A stretch of DNA of 64,000 bases from Varroa destructor (GCF_002443255.2 NW_019211457.1:40957126-41021125); one strand, 5' to 3'. Positions 53,501 to 63,143 are shown, counted from the stretch's first letter. The notes: a model not told the origin generated them from the sequence alone. Program-made: numbers and translations.

Positions 53501-56500
53501 AGAGCTCGAATGAACGGGTAACAGCTTGGAGTCACCTTGAGGCAAAGTAGAGGCGAGCAGCGAACAATGAGAGAAAGGCAGTGGACAGAAAATAATCGAG
53601 GAGGGGGAAAAGAGAAAAAAGTCGAGTCTTGCCCCTTACGAGTAGAAGCAATGCAGCAAAACCAGGCCGTTCAAATAGTAGGGACGTAAATATTGCGAGA
53701 CTGCCTGTCTGGCACGTTAGACGAAACACAGGCAGACAAAACAAGGGACATTCATTCATAAGAATTCCAATATTATGCCTACAAAAGCAGCGGCCGGCGT
53801 AGCAAAAGTCTCATTAGTTGAGTCAGGCGTGGATGTTTATAGGGCGCGGCGGGAGGGACGTCGTCTTAAGATGCAAATAAGTGGATGAGGAAAAGAGGCC
53901 ATGACTTCGTTGGCCGCCAGTGGGTCGCCTTGAACGTTCCGCTCGCTGACGATAAACGCATCGAACGGGTCGGCTTTGTTTCGGTTTTTTCTTTCGACGA
54001 CAACTCCCTACGATTCATTAAGGCCCGGCTAACTATGCCTAGCGTCTCTTAGGGCTTCGTTGTACGATCGCGATTCGTTAGCTTAGCTTGTTCGCTACAG
54101 ATCCAGACGTACGTGAAAGATTATATCGAACTACACTGTGTGTTTATACCTTAATTGAAGATAGTATTTAGACTGCATAAACGACTACTTTTTTATATAA
54201 TTACGTGAAACAATTTAGACAACGGGTTTGTATTGCACCATAATGATGCAAGAATGTATTTGCTATCCTATAATTCTTCCCGTGTTGCCCTATACGAATA
54301 CGTGTTTCGTATCTATTACGATATAACGAGTTACTTACATTCGAACTCGAGGCTCGAATCGATCCGCCTCTCTCCACGAGGTAGACGCCAGAGTCTGATG
54401 GCCAAGCCGTTGGCGTTCCTTGATGGTGCCCATTGGCGTTTCGTAGTCAAAGATTTCCATTGCTATTGGTTCTGGAACAATTATTGATAGTATTTTTGTA
54501 GCTCATTGATAAGGGTTTTTATAAAAATGATGGTTTTCTATCATTCGAAGCAAATGAACCAGTAAATGGATTCATCGTATATAACACACCGATGACACAC
54601 TCAAGGACATCCACACCCAGTCAGGTTCATTTAACACAAAAACCGACCGCCATTAGTTATTTATTGTGCATGAGCTCTGCGGAAGAGTTACAAAGTAGCA
54701 TTACAATTGTGCAAAGGATAAAATGAGGAGCTACAGTCATTTGTGCTGTGGCTAAGCTGGCAGTAACCAATATATTAATACTAATAATTTTGGCTCTCCG
54801 CTTCAAATTATATACGACAATATTATTATAAGGTAATGAACCTAGGACTCCCTCAAGATGCCCTCGACCAGGGTTGGCATCGTAGTCTCACGCTCGTTAA
54901 CCACAGCTCAAAAGGGTTTACATCCGACATCGCTATTAACTGCGTGACAAAGTGGTGTGTGCTTAGATTCGTACCTAGACCACAGCTTGTCCTTAATATT
55001 AGCAGGCCAATACGTTATCCACTAAGCTGTCATGGGAAATCAGCTCGAACACTTTCTCGAACATAGCAATGCTATGATACATACAGCATGGACAGACATG
55101 TACTTGCGATATGTTATTCAATATAACGACACCTGTCTGGATACGATGAAAGTAAGTTTGTACTTACGTAATAAGTATGTATGTATTTTCGCGAACAATT
55201 AGAACAGACGCACACGCAAAAGATTAGCTATCAAACATCGCAGAGCCTAGCTCATGTACCCTAGATAGAGTTCGTGCTAGATGGAAAGCGCCAAACACTG
55301 TGAAATCACATCATACAATATAGGGTAAATAGAGGGTATATGGCTAGCAGCGTTCTCGTCTAGTTGGTAGTGGCTGTCGTAGCAGCAACAGACATAGGGG
55401 TTGTACAAAAAGGTACCAGCTGAACGCTCCCCGACAAGTCATTCGGGCTTCTTTTTTGGCCAGATACCGGCTTATCTGTTGGTGTTGTTGTGTGGAACTA
55501 TTTTGTCTCTATACAGTCTCTATATCTCTTATGAGAATTTGAAGTACCGTCGAAGACCGAGGTCTAGTTAAATCTGTTTAAGCAAATTTCGTCCTTTCCT
55601 TACGTATTCATTCCTTTTTTTCGTCGTGCCCCAGACACAGATGTAGCTCTATTCGTAGGTAACTACAATTGTGTCCCACTTTTACAGCTCTGTTCAGAAG
55701 AGAACGCGCGCTTTTTTCCCTCAGGTGCTACTGTGGCTTAAATAGATTAAGGATACGCTTAGTATGCGGCGGAACGTGCAGTTTATCGTGGCCGCGGCGA
55801 AGCTGGTCGCAAGGTAGGGCTGCCACAGAACACGGTTTGCGCGCACAGAAGGGGACACTAAAACATGAAGAAGGTCAGGCGATGTGCAGCACAAGACCAG
55901 CATTGCACGACCAGGACGCGCATCAGCGACAGATAGCGGCAAGAACAATGGACTGCGAAAGCTTAACACGGAACTGACAAAAGGGTGTACCAACCAGTCA
56001 CCGGAATTCACTCACGCCACTTCGCTGAAAACTACACATTAAATGGAATACGCACTTATATGTCCCAGGTTATCAGGCAAACGTGTAGTTTTTTTGCCAC
56101 CAGTAGAAAAAGCGCGATCGTTTCCGAATATTGAAGGTCTACTTTGGCTGTCTCAGCAATGATGCTCGCTTATAGCACCTTAAGCGTGAGAGCAGTCTAC
56201 AACCCATACAACTATTTTAGAAAGGAGCAATTAACAGATGTCTGTTTCTAATCCTATAGTATAAAAGGGGTGGTAAAGAAAATCAATGCATCTTTGTCTA
56301 AAAACGAACAGATACGGGTGTTTCGTTCAAGCTTGCAGCTTACACGTGCCACTGACAGCCTGGCGGCAACTGCTCACAAAATTTATAGTTATACTAGTAT
56401 CTTTGTTTGGTTTGTTTTTTTTTTCGAAGATTTCAATCATCTCTAAAGGGACGCAAGTAACACGGGATCTCGCACAACAAATTGGTAAGTTGCCTACAGC

Positions 56501-56550
56501 AATGGCGTCGGGATTTCAGGTTGGCGACGTGGCCTTTTCTTTTTTTCCAG
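50528..56550. other. Probable long Dscam-like intron or intergenic DNA
   Basis: No exon could be placed on the minus strand here, although a phase 1-to-2 exon would be needed to reach the acidic frame of 50385-50527. A GC-rich patch at about 51560-53600 is open in many frames, and the longest frame there has no ATG. A degenerate tRNA-like stretch lies at about 54957-55036 on the minus strand. Confidence 0.5.
50711..50728. repeat. (AT)n microsatellite
   Basis: This is a short AT run about 180 bp upstream (on the minus strand) of the probable acidic tail exon, in what would be intron. Confidence 0.92.
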
Positions 56551-56697
56551 CTCCTCCTCCTTCTCTCCCATCAGCTCCGGCACCCCTATGAAAAAAGTGT
56601 GCTGGAAGGAAACCAAATGCCGGACATTGTCGCTACGATTCCTGGAGCCAATACGTGTCAAACCTTTGATGATCTAAACAGCATTTTGGGGCGTCAG
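56551..56697 (+). CDS. Candidate plus-strand exon antisense within a Dscam-like intron
   Basis: This is a 147-bp phase 0-0 open stretch on the plus strand. It lies between an excellent acceptor (CTTTTCTTTTTTTCCAG) and a CAG|GTGAAT donor. It encodes a Leu-rich start (LLLLLSHQLRHPYEK) and SVLEGNQMPDIVATIPGA, then NTCQTFDDLNSILGRQ. The last two thirds show coding-like codon bias. I do not recognise the protein and found no frame-compatible partner exon. The nearest upstream splice-like stretch (about 56431-56484) leaves in phase 1 and does not fit. It may be a nested gene or a chance combination. Confidence 0.25.
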
Positions 56698-56704
56698 GTG
56701 AATT

Positions 56705-56734
56705 TTTACCTCAATTTACCTCAGTTTACCTCAA
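56705..56734. repeat. Tandem repeat, three 10-bp units TTTACCTCAR
   Basis: These are three adjacent copies of TTTACCTCAA/G, starting a few bases after the donor of the candidate plus-strand exon, within a minus-strand Dscam-like intron. Confidence 0.9.
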
Positions 56735-56884
56735 TTTTTCTTTCGTTTTTTTCCTTTTTCAAATCTGTTTCTGCTTCCTGTTATCTTCGTCAAAAAGGTC
56801 AGAGAGAAGTTTGTTTCTTTGGGACTGGTTAATATTAGGAGGGTTTGGCAGCGAGAAAGATTTAGTAGGTGCTGAAGAACTTAC

Positions 56885-57079
56885 TGCAGTCGTGTGTCCG
56901 CGAATCTGCTAAGAGGAAGGGCCTGGAAGTAGGCCCATTGGCGGCCACAGCGGCCAGTCCACCTCCGGCACCACTCGTAACGCCACTGCTGTTTGAAGAT
57001 GCACCGTTCTCCCAGTTCTTGCTTCTTGGGTTGTCGTAGTGATTACTCTGTGCTGTATTGGATTTCTCACAGAGGATAT
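56885..57079 (-). CDS. Dscam: Dscam-like exon: cytoplasmic tail with YDNP motif and alternative acceptor
   Basis: This exon ends at the donor TGCA|GTAAGT and can start at either of two acceptors: CTTACAG (exon start 57079, 195 bp) or AATACAG (exon start 57052, 168 bp). Both give phase 1-1, and the long form adds nine residues around ILCEKSNTA. The common part encodes QSNHYDNPRSKNWENGASS, then a Gly/Ala-rich linker and PTSRPFLLADSRTHDC. YDNP fits the Y-D-x-P type of SH2 ligand bound by Crk/Nck-like adaptors (inference). The strong low-complexity Ser/Gly/Ala content is usual for receptor tails. Confidence 0.77.
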
Positions 57080-58051
57080 CTGTAAGTGCGTTCAAGAAAC
57101 GCAGCACATGTAGTGTGTGAGATGGACAGGCCGAGTGACGCGTGAGCCAACGTGAATGAGCGGAACTCTACACTACGAAGCTACGATTGCGAACGTGGAG
57201 AGCACGGCGCGGGCAATAGAACACCAACGATTCAATAGCGGACCAGACTGGCCCGGCCATCGCACTGAACACCCCCGTAACGAATCGCAAAAAAAGGAAA
57301 GATGGATGTTGCTTGGGATATGCTAAGAGTAGGATCGAGGAGAGTACGAACAGCGACTCCTAGCTAAGTGGTTCAGCATTGCGATATCTCTTCCCAACAG
57401 CAGTGCGATACAGTCTCCCATTTGAACGAATGGAATTCACGGTGCTGCAGCATTTGCGCTGGAAAGCGCAAAAGGAAATAAGCCAGCAGTCGGAGAACTG
57501 CCATATAGGCATGCATGAGGGGCCACTGATGTGGAACGAGTAGAAGGAGAAAGCTGTGGGTTGGGAAAAAAAATGTAACTAAGGCGAGGGCTCACTGGAC
57601 CGGAGAAGCGTATCGCAGGCTGCAAATGAGAGCGGACAGACGGAAAAGATTTCGGCGTGCTAGCGAGGGTGCTACCCACCCATGTTAGTATTGCGCGTGT
57701 TTGGTTCTGCCGCATGAATGCCGGAATAGCAGACGGTGAGGCGTGACTGACAGCTACGACACAGCACACTAAAATGGTCGAATTCGAGCGAATATTGAGA
57801 AAGGCCAAGGGATGTAAGTAGCAATAGTAGCTAAAGGCTTAGGTTTACATGATGCAAGGGTTTAAGGCATAAGAAAATTATACTTCTACAGAAATCTACG
57901 TTCTACAGAAATCTAGATACTGTACAAAAAGAGTTTTGGGTGCAGAAGACTGATAGTGATGAACGAGGCGGATGACGTTGTGGGATAGGTAAGTAGGGCG
58001 AAAAGGAAGGATACAGTTGTAGGACAAATATATCTTATAATATGTACTTAC
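57080..58051. other. Dscam-like intron
   Basis: This intron lies between two tail exons. It contains a long minus-strand open frame (about 57437-57808) that is Ser/Pro-rich but shows no splice-compatible role, an acceptor-like pyrimidine tract (TTTTTTTCCCAACCCACAG), and the 17-bp tandem duplication. Confidence 0.65.
57884..57917. repeat. Tandem duplication of a 17-bp unit
   Basis: These are two adjacent copies of a 17-bp unit beginning TTCTACAGAAATCTA, differing only in the last two bases. They lie in the intron between tail exons 58052-58255 and 56885-57079. The unit contains CTACAG on the plus strand but no coding is implied. Confidence 0.9.
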
Positions 58052-58255
58052 TGTCGTTGCTAGCTGCCTTCGAGAACGGAGGTGGTCGTCGGCGATGCCG
58101 GTTCAAGGTAGCCGTCGCCATGAGCGGCTTTGTTGTTAAATGTGGATGAGCAAGCACGCTCAGCGTCTGCTGACTGACCTGTTTCGATGGCACAGCGCCT
58201 GGCTTTTGTAAATCATCGTACACTCCGAATGACGACAGATCGTCCATCGAACCGG
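58052..58255 (-). CDS. Dscam: Dscam-like exon: cytoplasmic tail (67 codons, YDDL and poly-Pro motifs)
   Basis: This 204-bp phase 1-1 exon lies between the acceptor GTTGTAG and the donor GACA|GTAAGT. It encodes GSMDDLSSFGVYDDLQKPGA, then VPSKQVSQQTLSVLAHPH and NRHRRRPPPFSKAASND. The tyrosine in VYDDLQ could be a phosphorylation site. The RRRPPPF run resembles a proline-rich SH3 ligand; in Drosophila, Dscam signals through the SH2/SH3 adaptor Dock (Nck). These functional readings are inference. Codon pattern and splice sites support coding. Confidence 0.82.
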
Positions 58256-58360
58256 CTACAACAATAATGTAACATCATAGAATTTTATTATTCAAGCGAT
58301 TTCATGACGTCTAGAGAAGAAATCCATAGAGACGAATCTTTGTTATATGTCTCTACATAC

Positions 58361-58435
58361 CGTGACAGCAACTGTGGCCAGGCAAACTTGACGAGAAGTG
58401 GAAGTCGCTCCGGGAGCCAATATCTAAGCCAAGGG
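58361..58435 (-). CDS. Dscam: Dscam-like exon: cytoplasmic tail micro-exon (24 codons)
   Basis: This 75-bp phase 1-1 exon lies between the acceptor CCTTGTAG and the donor CACG|GTATGT. It encodes LGLDIGSRSDFHFSSSLPGH followed by SCCH. It is too short to stand out as an open frame, and was found by following splice signals and phase between the flanking tail exons. The Ser-rich, acidic-aromatic stretch has no recognised domain. Being symmetric, it could be skipped or included without changing frame. Confidence 0.68.
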
Positions 58436-58706
58436 CTACAAGGATAGGTTGCATCACGCTGAGTTAACTACCGCGGCTGGCGACTGGTTTCGCGCGTGCA
58501 TGCTTTCAGACGTTTAGGCAGTGATAGATGATTACGTTGTCTCTCTCAATAAAGCGCCCGCCGCCCTATGGCTTGCCTCCCACCATGTTCGTTGAACGGA
58601 ATGTGGCCTTTCCACCATAATAGCACCACAAAACTACCCCCTGGTACACTTACGTGTAGCCATCACTACCACGACGGCCAGTACTATTCGCATTGCTCCT
58701 ACTCAC

Positions 58707-58847
58707 TATGTTGTGCGGCGGACGGCGCTATCCTACGGTTAGGAGAACCAAGTCCCAGACAGAGCTGACGGGTGACCTCCTGATTCGCTTTGGCTTCCAT
58801 AAGTGCAGTCTCAGCGGGGCTTATTGTAAGGTTTTCCCTTTGCATCA
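58707..58847 (-). CDS. Dscam: Dscam-like exon: cytoplasmic tail (46 codons)
   Basis: This 141-bp phase 1-1 exon lies between the acceptor CCTTTTTAG and the donor CATA|GTGAGT. It encodes MQRENLTISPAETALMEAKA, then NQEVTRQLCLGLGSPNRR and IAPSAAQH. Joined to the membrane exon it continues in frame with no stop. No known domain is visible, and the sequence is polar and likely disordered, as Dscam tails are. Exact splice signals, length divisible by three and matched phase are the main support. Confidence 0.78.
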
Positions 58848-59072
58848 CTAAAAAGGACAGCCAAGCCGAACACGAAAGGAAGCAATGTCCCATAGGCGTC
58901 ACTTAAACCAATACATAGCACCTGGTTACCTAAAATCTGACTGCGTTTATTTGAGTCATACATAAATTAACTGCAGCGACGCTTCAGGCATATTGGTTGT
59001 TACTTAGGCCTTTCACGTCGTCTATACTGATTAACTGCTTAATGCTACCAAGAGAACCGATAGCACTCACAC

Positions 59073-59114
59073 CAGCCGCTTTCTTGCGGCGGAGGGGTCC
59101 TGCTGCTGCTGCTC
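59073..59114 (-). CDS. Possible 42-bp cytoplasmic micro-exon of the Dscam-like gene
   Basis: This is a short phase 1-1 stretch between a good acceptor (ATTACTTCTGTAG) and a weaker donor (GCTG|GTGTGA). It would insert GAAAAGPLRRKKAA, a basic sequence plausible just inside the membrane. It lies between the membrane exon and the next firm tail exon. A longer version from the acceptor CGGTAG, starting at about 59207, is also open in the same frame. The better GTGAGT two bases on would break the frame. Without transcripts this stays tentative. Confidence 0.22.
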
Positions 59115-59294
59115 CTACAGAAGTAATAGTGAATGGCAAAAATTGCTGGTCAGCCCCAGAGCTTAAGAATCTCCAAGGTCGAGCGACGCTCTCGCCAAAC
59201 AATCCTACCGGATGATGTCGCCAGCGACAGCGTCGGTCACACATTAGCATACCACACACAGCAACACCTTACCAACTCGATAAGAGAACTTGCG

Positions 59295-59312
59295 GGATTA
59301 GAAGTCTAATCC
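59295..59312. repeat. Short palindrome GGATTAGA-AG-TCTAATCC
   Basis: This is a perfect 8-bp inverted repeat with a 2-bp centre, inside the intron just downstream of the membrane exon of the Dscam-like gene. Confidence 0.8.
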
Positions 59313-59589
59313 TTACGAGCTGCCGCGCGAGTTCTGCTGACGCGCCGGAGCTAACGCAGAGGTCAAACGAGCGCCGCTAATACTGGAAAAGTTAGTATAG
59401 CTCGCAGAATCGGCAGTTCGTACAGCACTGTAAAAGGCGGTCTGGACGTGTTCTTTCGAACTTTTGTAGATGTTGCATTATCACTGATTGAGGCTTGTGC
59501 GGGACCGGCATCGACAATCCCCAACTTGGACCCGGTTATGCCAGCTAACAGCAGCCTTTCCTAATTATCTAGACTGACGTTGTACCTAC

Positions 59590-59763
59590 CTGACATGTCT
59601 TGGGGCTTGAAAAATGCCAATGCGGTTGCCTTATTCTTGCAGCAGAAAAGGAGTGCGGCCGATGTGAGTACGCCTGCCACAATAACGAGTACAATAACGA
59701 CCAGTGGGACAACCAAGGCGAGATCCTCGTAGCTCTGATCGTGCACCATTAGTTCAGGAGTCA
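59590..59763 (-). CDS. Dscam: Dscam-like exon: transmembrane segment
   Basis: This 174-bp phase 1-1 exon lies between the acceptor CAACACAG and the donor TCAG|GTAGGT. It encodes a short acidic juxtamembrane linker (TPELMVHDQSYED), then a hydrophobic helix of about 27 residues (LALVVPLVVIVLVIVAG and on to ALLFCC), then a positively charged stop-transfer CKNK and the start of the cytoplasmic side (ALAFFKPQDMSG). A single helix right after the last FN3 fits a type I membrane protein and excludes a secreted isoform from this path. Confidence 0.9.
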
Positions 59764-60493
59764 CTGTGTTGCAAGGCGAATAAAAACGTACCGCAAAATA
59801 AAGAAACAAAATGGGATTATTCAAAGCAGTCAAAGGAGGAATAAGCTAGGCACATATAGACAATTGGGCCTCTCGGTGATCGACGTAAGGCTGTTGCGTT
59901 CCAGTAGCTCCCTAGCTGTCCCGTTTTGACGTTCGCTAATAAATAATTCGTGTTCTATTCCATCAGCTTCCAACAATAGCCGCAGAAGCACACTGACGCT
60001 TCTGACAATGGACTGCGATCGGGGCCCAGCGTGTTTCACAAAACCTTTCCATAGATAGCGGTTCGTGGTACAGATACCATACGCACGCTTAAGAGAATAT
60101 CACAGCAACGAGGAAATGATTCGAGGTTCTAGCTAAGTCAGGTATGACATCGTCGCGTGTCAAGAGAATTCGCTCGATTAGAAAGGTAGATGCAACTGAT
60201 CAGAGTGACACTTTGGTCGCTTGCCACTTTGCCTTTTTCACATACATATACATATATGATAAAATGCATCATGAGGCAGGTGTTTGCTGATGTCCAGTGT
60301 AAATGCTACGATAAAATGAGGTACTATGTAGCATTATTAGCCTACCGAACTTCTCAGAATCTATATTGTCTTGAACACTTGAGGGACCGGTTCATTACGC
60401 TTAAGATAGACAGCGCTTTTTGATTATGTAATCGTCATTAAACTTCGTTGCTTTCTCCACCATCGAAAAAAATCACAACAGTTACTAACTCAC
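59764..60493. other. Dscam-like intron between last FN3 and membrane exons
   Basis: This 730-bp intron has a GTGAGT donor and an AACACAG acceptor on the minus strand. I see nothing else in it. Confidence 0.8.
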
Positions 60494-60799
60494 CGTGGGA
60501 GTTCGGCACGGTTCTCACAGTGAACTCAGCATCGGTGCTGCCAGCATCGTTGGTCGCTGTCACTCGAACGCTATACCACATTTCTGGCCGGAGATCGTGT
60601 AAAGTCATGGGACCTTCGTCTGGGCTCAGATTGCGAGAAACGACGATCCACTGAGAATGGCTTCCACCGGTTGGCCGGGGACGATACTCGATGGTCAGAT
60701 GCGAGATTGGACAACCGTTATCATCCCACGATGATGGACGCAATGTCAACGATGTCGAGTTAGACACGATAAAGTGCTCTTTTCTTGGGGCACGTGGCA
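60494..60799 (-). CDS. Dscam: Dscam-like exon: second (last) FN3 domain
   Basis: This 306-bp phase 1-1 exon contains a whole FN3 domain of about 101 codons. It lies between the acceptor TTCACAG and the donor CACG|GTGAGT. Landmarks in order are PRAPRKEHFIV, SNSTSLTLRPSSW (possible N-glycan site NST), DDNGCPISHLTIEYRPRP, MTLHDLRPEMWYSVRV and TATNDAGSTDAEF. The W-D-D-N-G-C-P-I pattern and the WYSVRVTATNDAG strand are characteristic of the last FN3 domain of Dscam (FN6). It is followed directly by the membrane exon, as expected. Confidence 0.92.
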
Positions 60800-61104
60800 C
60801 TGTGAAGTATCAGAACGATGATGCACGCATCGCATACGCACGGTCATAGGTGCATAATATACTTTTGTGCACACTTGGTCGAATTGACTGATTATCGTAT
60901 TTGTACTGGTATAATTATACACTAATCGGGCTAGTAATAGCGCGCTAAATAGTTCAAATTGTTTTGCATATTCTAGATTACTTCGATCTCTTTTAGAATG
61001 TAGGCTTGTCGGATTCAGTGTCTTGCAACGAATACCTAGCTCGATTATATTCACTATGTATCTGCCAAAGGTTATTGATTGGACTAGACAGTAGTTCGCC
61101 TTAC
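60800..61104. other. Dscam-like intron between the two FN3 domains
   Basis: This 305-bp AT-rich intron runs from GTAAGG to CACAG. No further feature is seen. Confidence 0.85.
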
Positions 61105-61305
61105 CTTCACCGAGTGTCTTTGTTGACACTGTCTCGCTGGCCTCGCTATGTCCACTAGGGTTGTGGGCGATGAGATATAGCTGGTACTGGGTGCCGCAGT
61201 AGAGGCCCATCAATTCGTGCGACATCCTCACGGACGTGCCTTCGCCGGTAGGCACCTTCACCTTAAGCCAAGAACCGGCTTCGCGACTGTAGTAGAGCTC
61301 GTAGC
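61105..61305 (-). CDS. Dscam: Dscam-like exon: C-terminal part of first FN3 domain
   Basis: This 201-bp phase 1-1 exon runs from the acceptor CTACCAG to the donor GAAG|GTAAGG. It encodes YELYYSREAGSWLKVKVP, then LMGLYCGTQYQLYLIAHN and PSGHSEASETVSTKTLGE. The YCGTQYQLYLIAHNPSG stretch is the F-G strand signature of Dscam FN3 domains. The open frame continues upstream to an ATG near 61345, but joining at the CCAG acceptor restores a complete FN3 with the preceding exon and matches phase. I therefore prefer this boundary to the longer open frame. It corresponds to FN5 in long Dscam numbering. Confidence 0.88.
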
Positions 61306-61977
61306 CTGGTAGGTCGTCACACAGAGCCATTGTAATAGGGATCAAGATCAGGAACGTCGTTTGATGTTAGCGGTTCGAGCGGCAGTCGACGCCGGCCGGT
61401 AAAGTAGAGGTATTGCACGAACGAAATGTGGCGAAAAGGAAAAGGACCAAGGAGAATACAGAGCACAGTGGAACGGCTAAGTGAGTAACGCGATGGGTTT
61501 ATAGATTGTAAGTGACAACATTACGAGAGCATCGTAATGAAATCTGCTAATGAATGAGATCACTGTTGATCGGTCTCCACGGCTAGTTCGCACGATGGCC
61601 CCCAAGCCCTTCAGCCAGCCGAGGCCCGCCAGTTCCCGTCTTCCTGCCTTGGGAATTATCCGTATGTTCTGGCCAGAGAGGGACGCCTGTTTCGAAGGCA
61701 TCCAGCAGGGAAGCTTGCAAAGTGCGTGGAAGCAACGATGCAGAGAAAGCGAAAGACGTGTCGAACTAGTACAGCCCGTGAACCAAAGGCAGTACTGGCA
61801 AGAAGGCGAAGTCGATGTGCCGTTTGCTATTATTCGACACAAATAGACTGACTAACTGCATCTTCCCAAGGTATCCTCGGCTAAAACCGGCAACAGTATC
61901 AGTTCCAGTTCACAGAGTATCTGGGCTCCGACCGTGATAGATTCTCATTCTTATTGCATTGTAATTTTGCTACTCAC
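61306..61977. other. Dscam-like intron inside the first FN3 domain
   Basis: This 672-bp intron contains a GC-rich part (about 61560-61850) open on both strands, with no recognisable product. Confidence 0.8.
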
Positions 61978-62073
61978 TTGTTATAGGTGATGATGTGTTC
62001 TTTCGTAACCAAGACAACGTCACGCTGTTAAATGACGTTCGTATAACTTCGACGTCCTGTGGCTTTGGCGGCA
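61978..62073 (-). CDS. Dscam: Dscam-like exon: N-terminal third of first FN3 domain
   Basis: This 96-bp phase 1-1 exon lies between the acceptor ATCTAG and the donor AA|GTGAGT. It encodes PPKPQDVEVIRTSFNSVTLSW and then LRKNTSSPIT. The Pro-rich entry, the SVTLSW core Trp and the SPIT turn are typical of the A-to-C strands of a fibronectin type III domain. The NTS sequence is a possible N-glycosylation site. The domain is completed by exon 61105-61305 (joined residues: SPIT-S-YELYYSREAG). An intron inside an FN3 domain occurs in other Dscam genes. Confidence 0.87.
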
Positions 62074-62967
62074 CTAGATAGCGGGATTGGTAAGTCCGAA
62101 AAGTTCGCAACACCGGTAGCAGCAGTAAGAGGCGTCGAAGTCGGTCCTCAGGGATGGCGCCGTAACGCCAACGGCAAGCCGCGGGAAGTGGATTCCAAGG
62201 GCAACGAAAATAAGCCAGTAGTAGCCAGCGGATGAAACAGATCACAGGGAAAATACGAATAGGGGTTAGTTTCAAGAGCAAGCGTGGTTGAGGAGCCGAA
62301 CATACGAGCGCCCCACGTAGCAGCAGCAGAAGCAAGGGTGGCTGTAACTCTCCTGTGCTCTTTTCTCCCTACGCACCCTTGTCTTGTTCTGCTATATTAT
62401 TCCTGTTGTGTTGTGCTAATTGGGACTGCCAAACCGCTCTCAGCCAGCCAGTCAGTCAGTCAGTCAGTCTGGGAGGAGAAACAGGCAAGCAAGCTTTTGA
62501 CCCACTTGTACTACTCCGGTGAGGACCAGCGTAAAGTAACAACCCATATGGCTATACCTCTTCTCGATCCTACCATGCCAATGCTCGCTGCTACTATAAC
62601 TATTACTACAACTAATATCACTATCCTACTGAGACTTGCTAGAAAGGTCTGCCTGAAGGCAAATAGCTTCTCCAGGTACTCGGAAAACCGGACAGCACAC
62701 GCTGTGAACGATCGAGGTTTTGGTGAGCGTTTAGGTATTATTTGGCTCACTCTGCTTTAGACAGTTTTTTCTTTGCAAGTGAAATTTCTTCCCGGACAAG
62801 AAGGTAATAGACCTGTTTAAGGTGCATATGGCGTTAATGTTGCTCAGAACTGAAATGCCTGAACAGAAAGAATGAGCGGCCGCAGCAGTCGTGATCAGAA
62901 GGGGGGTTTGTTCTGGCTGTATGCATTAAGCTATAGTTAGAAAGCTTTTACCATGTATGATACGTAC
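62074..62967. other. Dscam-like intron between Ig and first FN3
   Basis: This 894-bp intron contains the CAGT repeat and chance open frames on both strands, including a hydrophobic minus-strand one at about 62511-62750 without splice sites. Confidence 0.8.
62449..62468. repeat. (CAGT)n tetranucleotide repeat
   Basis: These are five CAGT units following CAGCCAGC, inside the Dscam-like intron between the Ig exon and the first FN3 exon. Confidence 0.9.
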
Positions 62968-63143
62968 AAACAGTGCTGGGATCAGAGGCGATGGTAAGCG
63001 CATACTCGACATGGTCCTTTCCATATGAGTTAGCTACATGACAAGTATACTTAGCCGCATCGCTATCCTTTACATTTTCAATGCGGATGGCTCCGGAAGC
63101 TAGCATTTTGATGCGCGGGCTACCACTCGAAATTACCCGATCA
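62968..63143 (-). CDS. Dscam: Dscam-like exon: second half of membrane-proximal Ig domain
   Basis: This 176-bp exon enters in phase 2 after the acceptor TTCCAG and leaves in phase 1 at a GTACGT donor. The visible protein runs from DRVISSGSPRIKM through ASGAIRIENVKDSDAAKYTC to HVANSYGKDHVEYALTIAS. The D-x-A-x-Y-x-C motif (DAAKYTCHV) is the classic end of an I-set Ig domain, and the Cys is the second disulphide cysteine. This domain corresponds to Ig10 of long Dscam or the last Ig of a short chelicerate Dscam. The donor was chosen because it is the only nearby GT that preserves frame into the next exon. Confidence 0.87.

Noticed and set aside
57437..57808. 123-codon minus-strand frame between tail exons
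   Set aside because: Its composition looks like a pyrimidine-rich intron; no acceptor/donor pair keeps phase 1 between the neighbouring exons.
61306..61345. Upstream extension of the second FN3-half exon to an in-frame ATG (starting MIPITMALCDD)
   Set aside because: Joining at the CCAG acceptor restores a continuous FN3 (SPIT-S-YELYY) and correct phase; the extra residues would disrupt the fold.
61550..61846. 98-codon ATG frame on the plus strand inside a Dscam-like intron
   Set aside because: The complementary strand is open too, the part is GC-rich, and no splice sites or homology support it.
62284..62760. 158-codon plus-strand frame and hydrophobic minus-strand frame in the Ig/FN3 intron
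   Set aside because: The membrane-like minus frame starts at a GTG without an acceptor, and including it would break the phase-matched Ig-to-FN3 junction.
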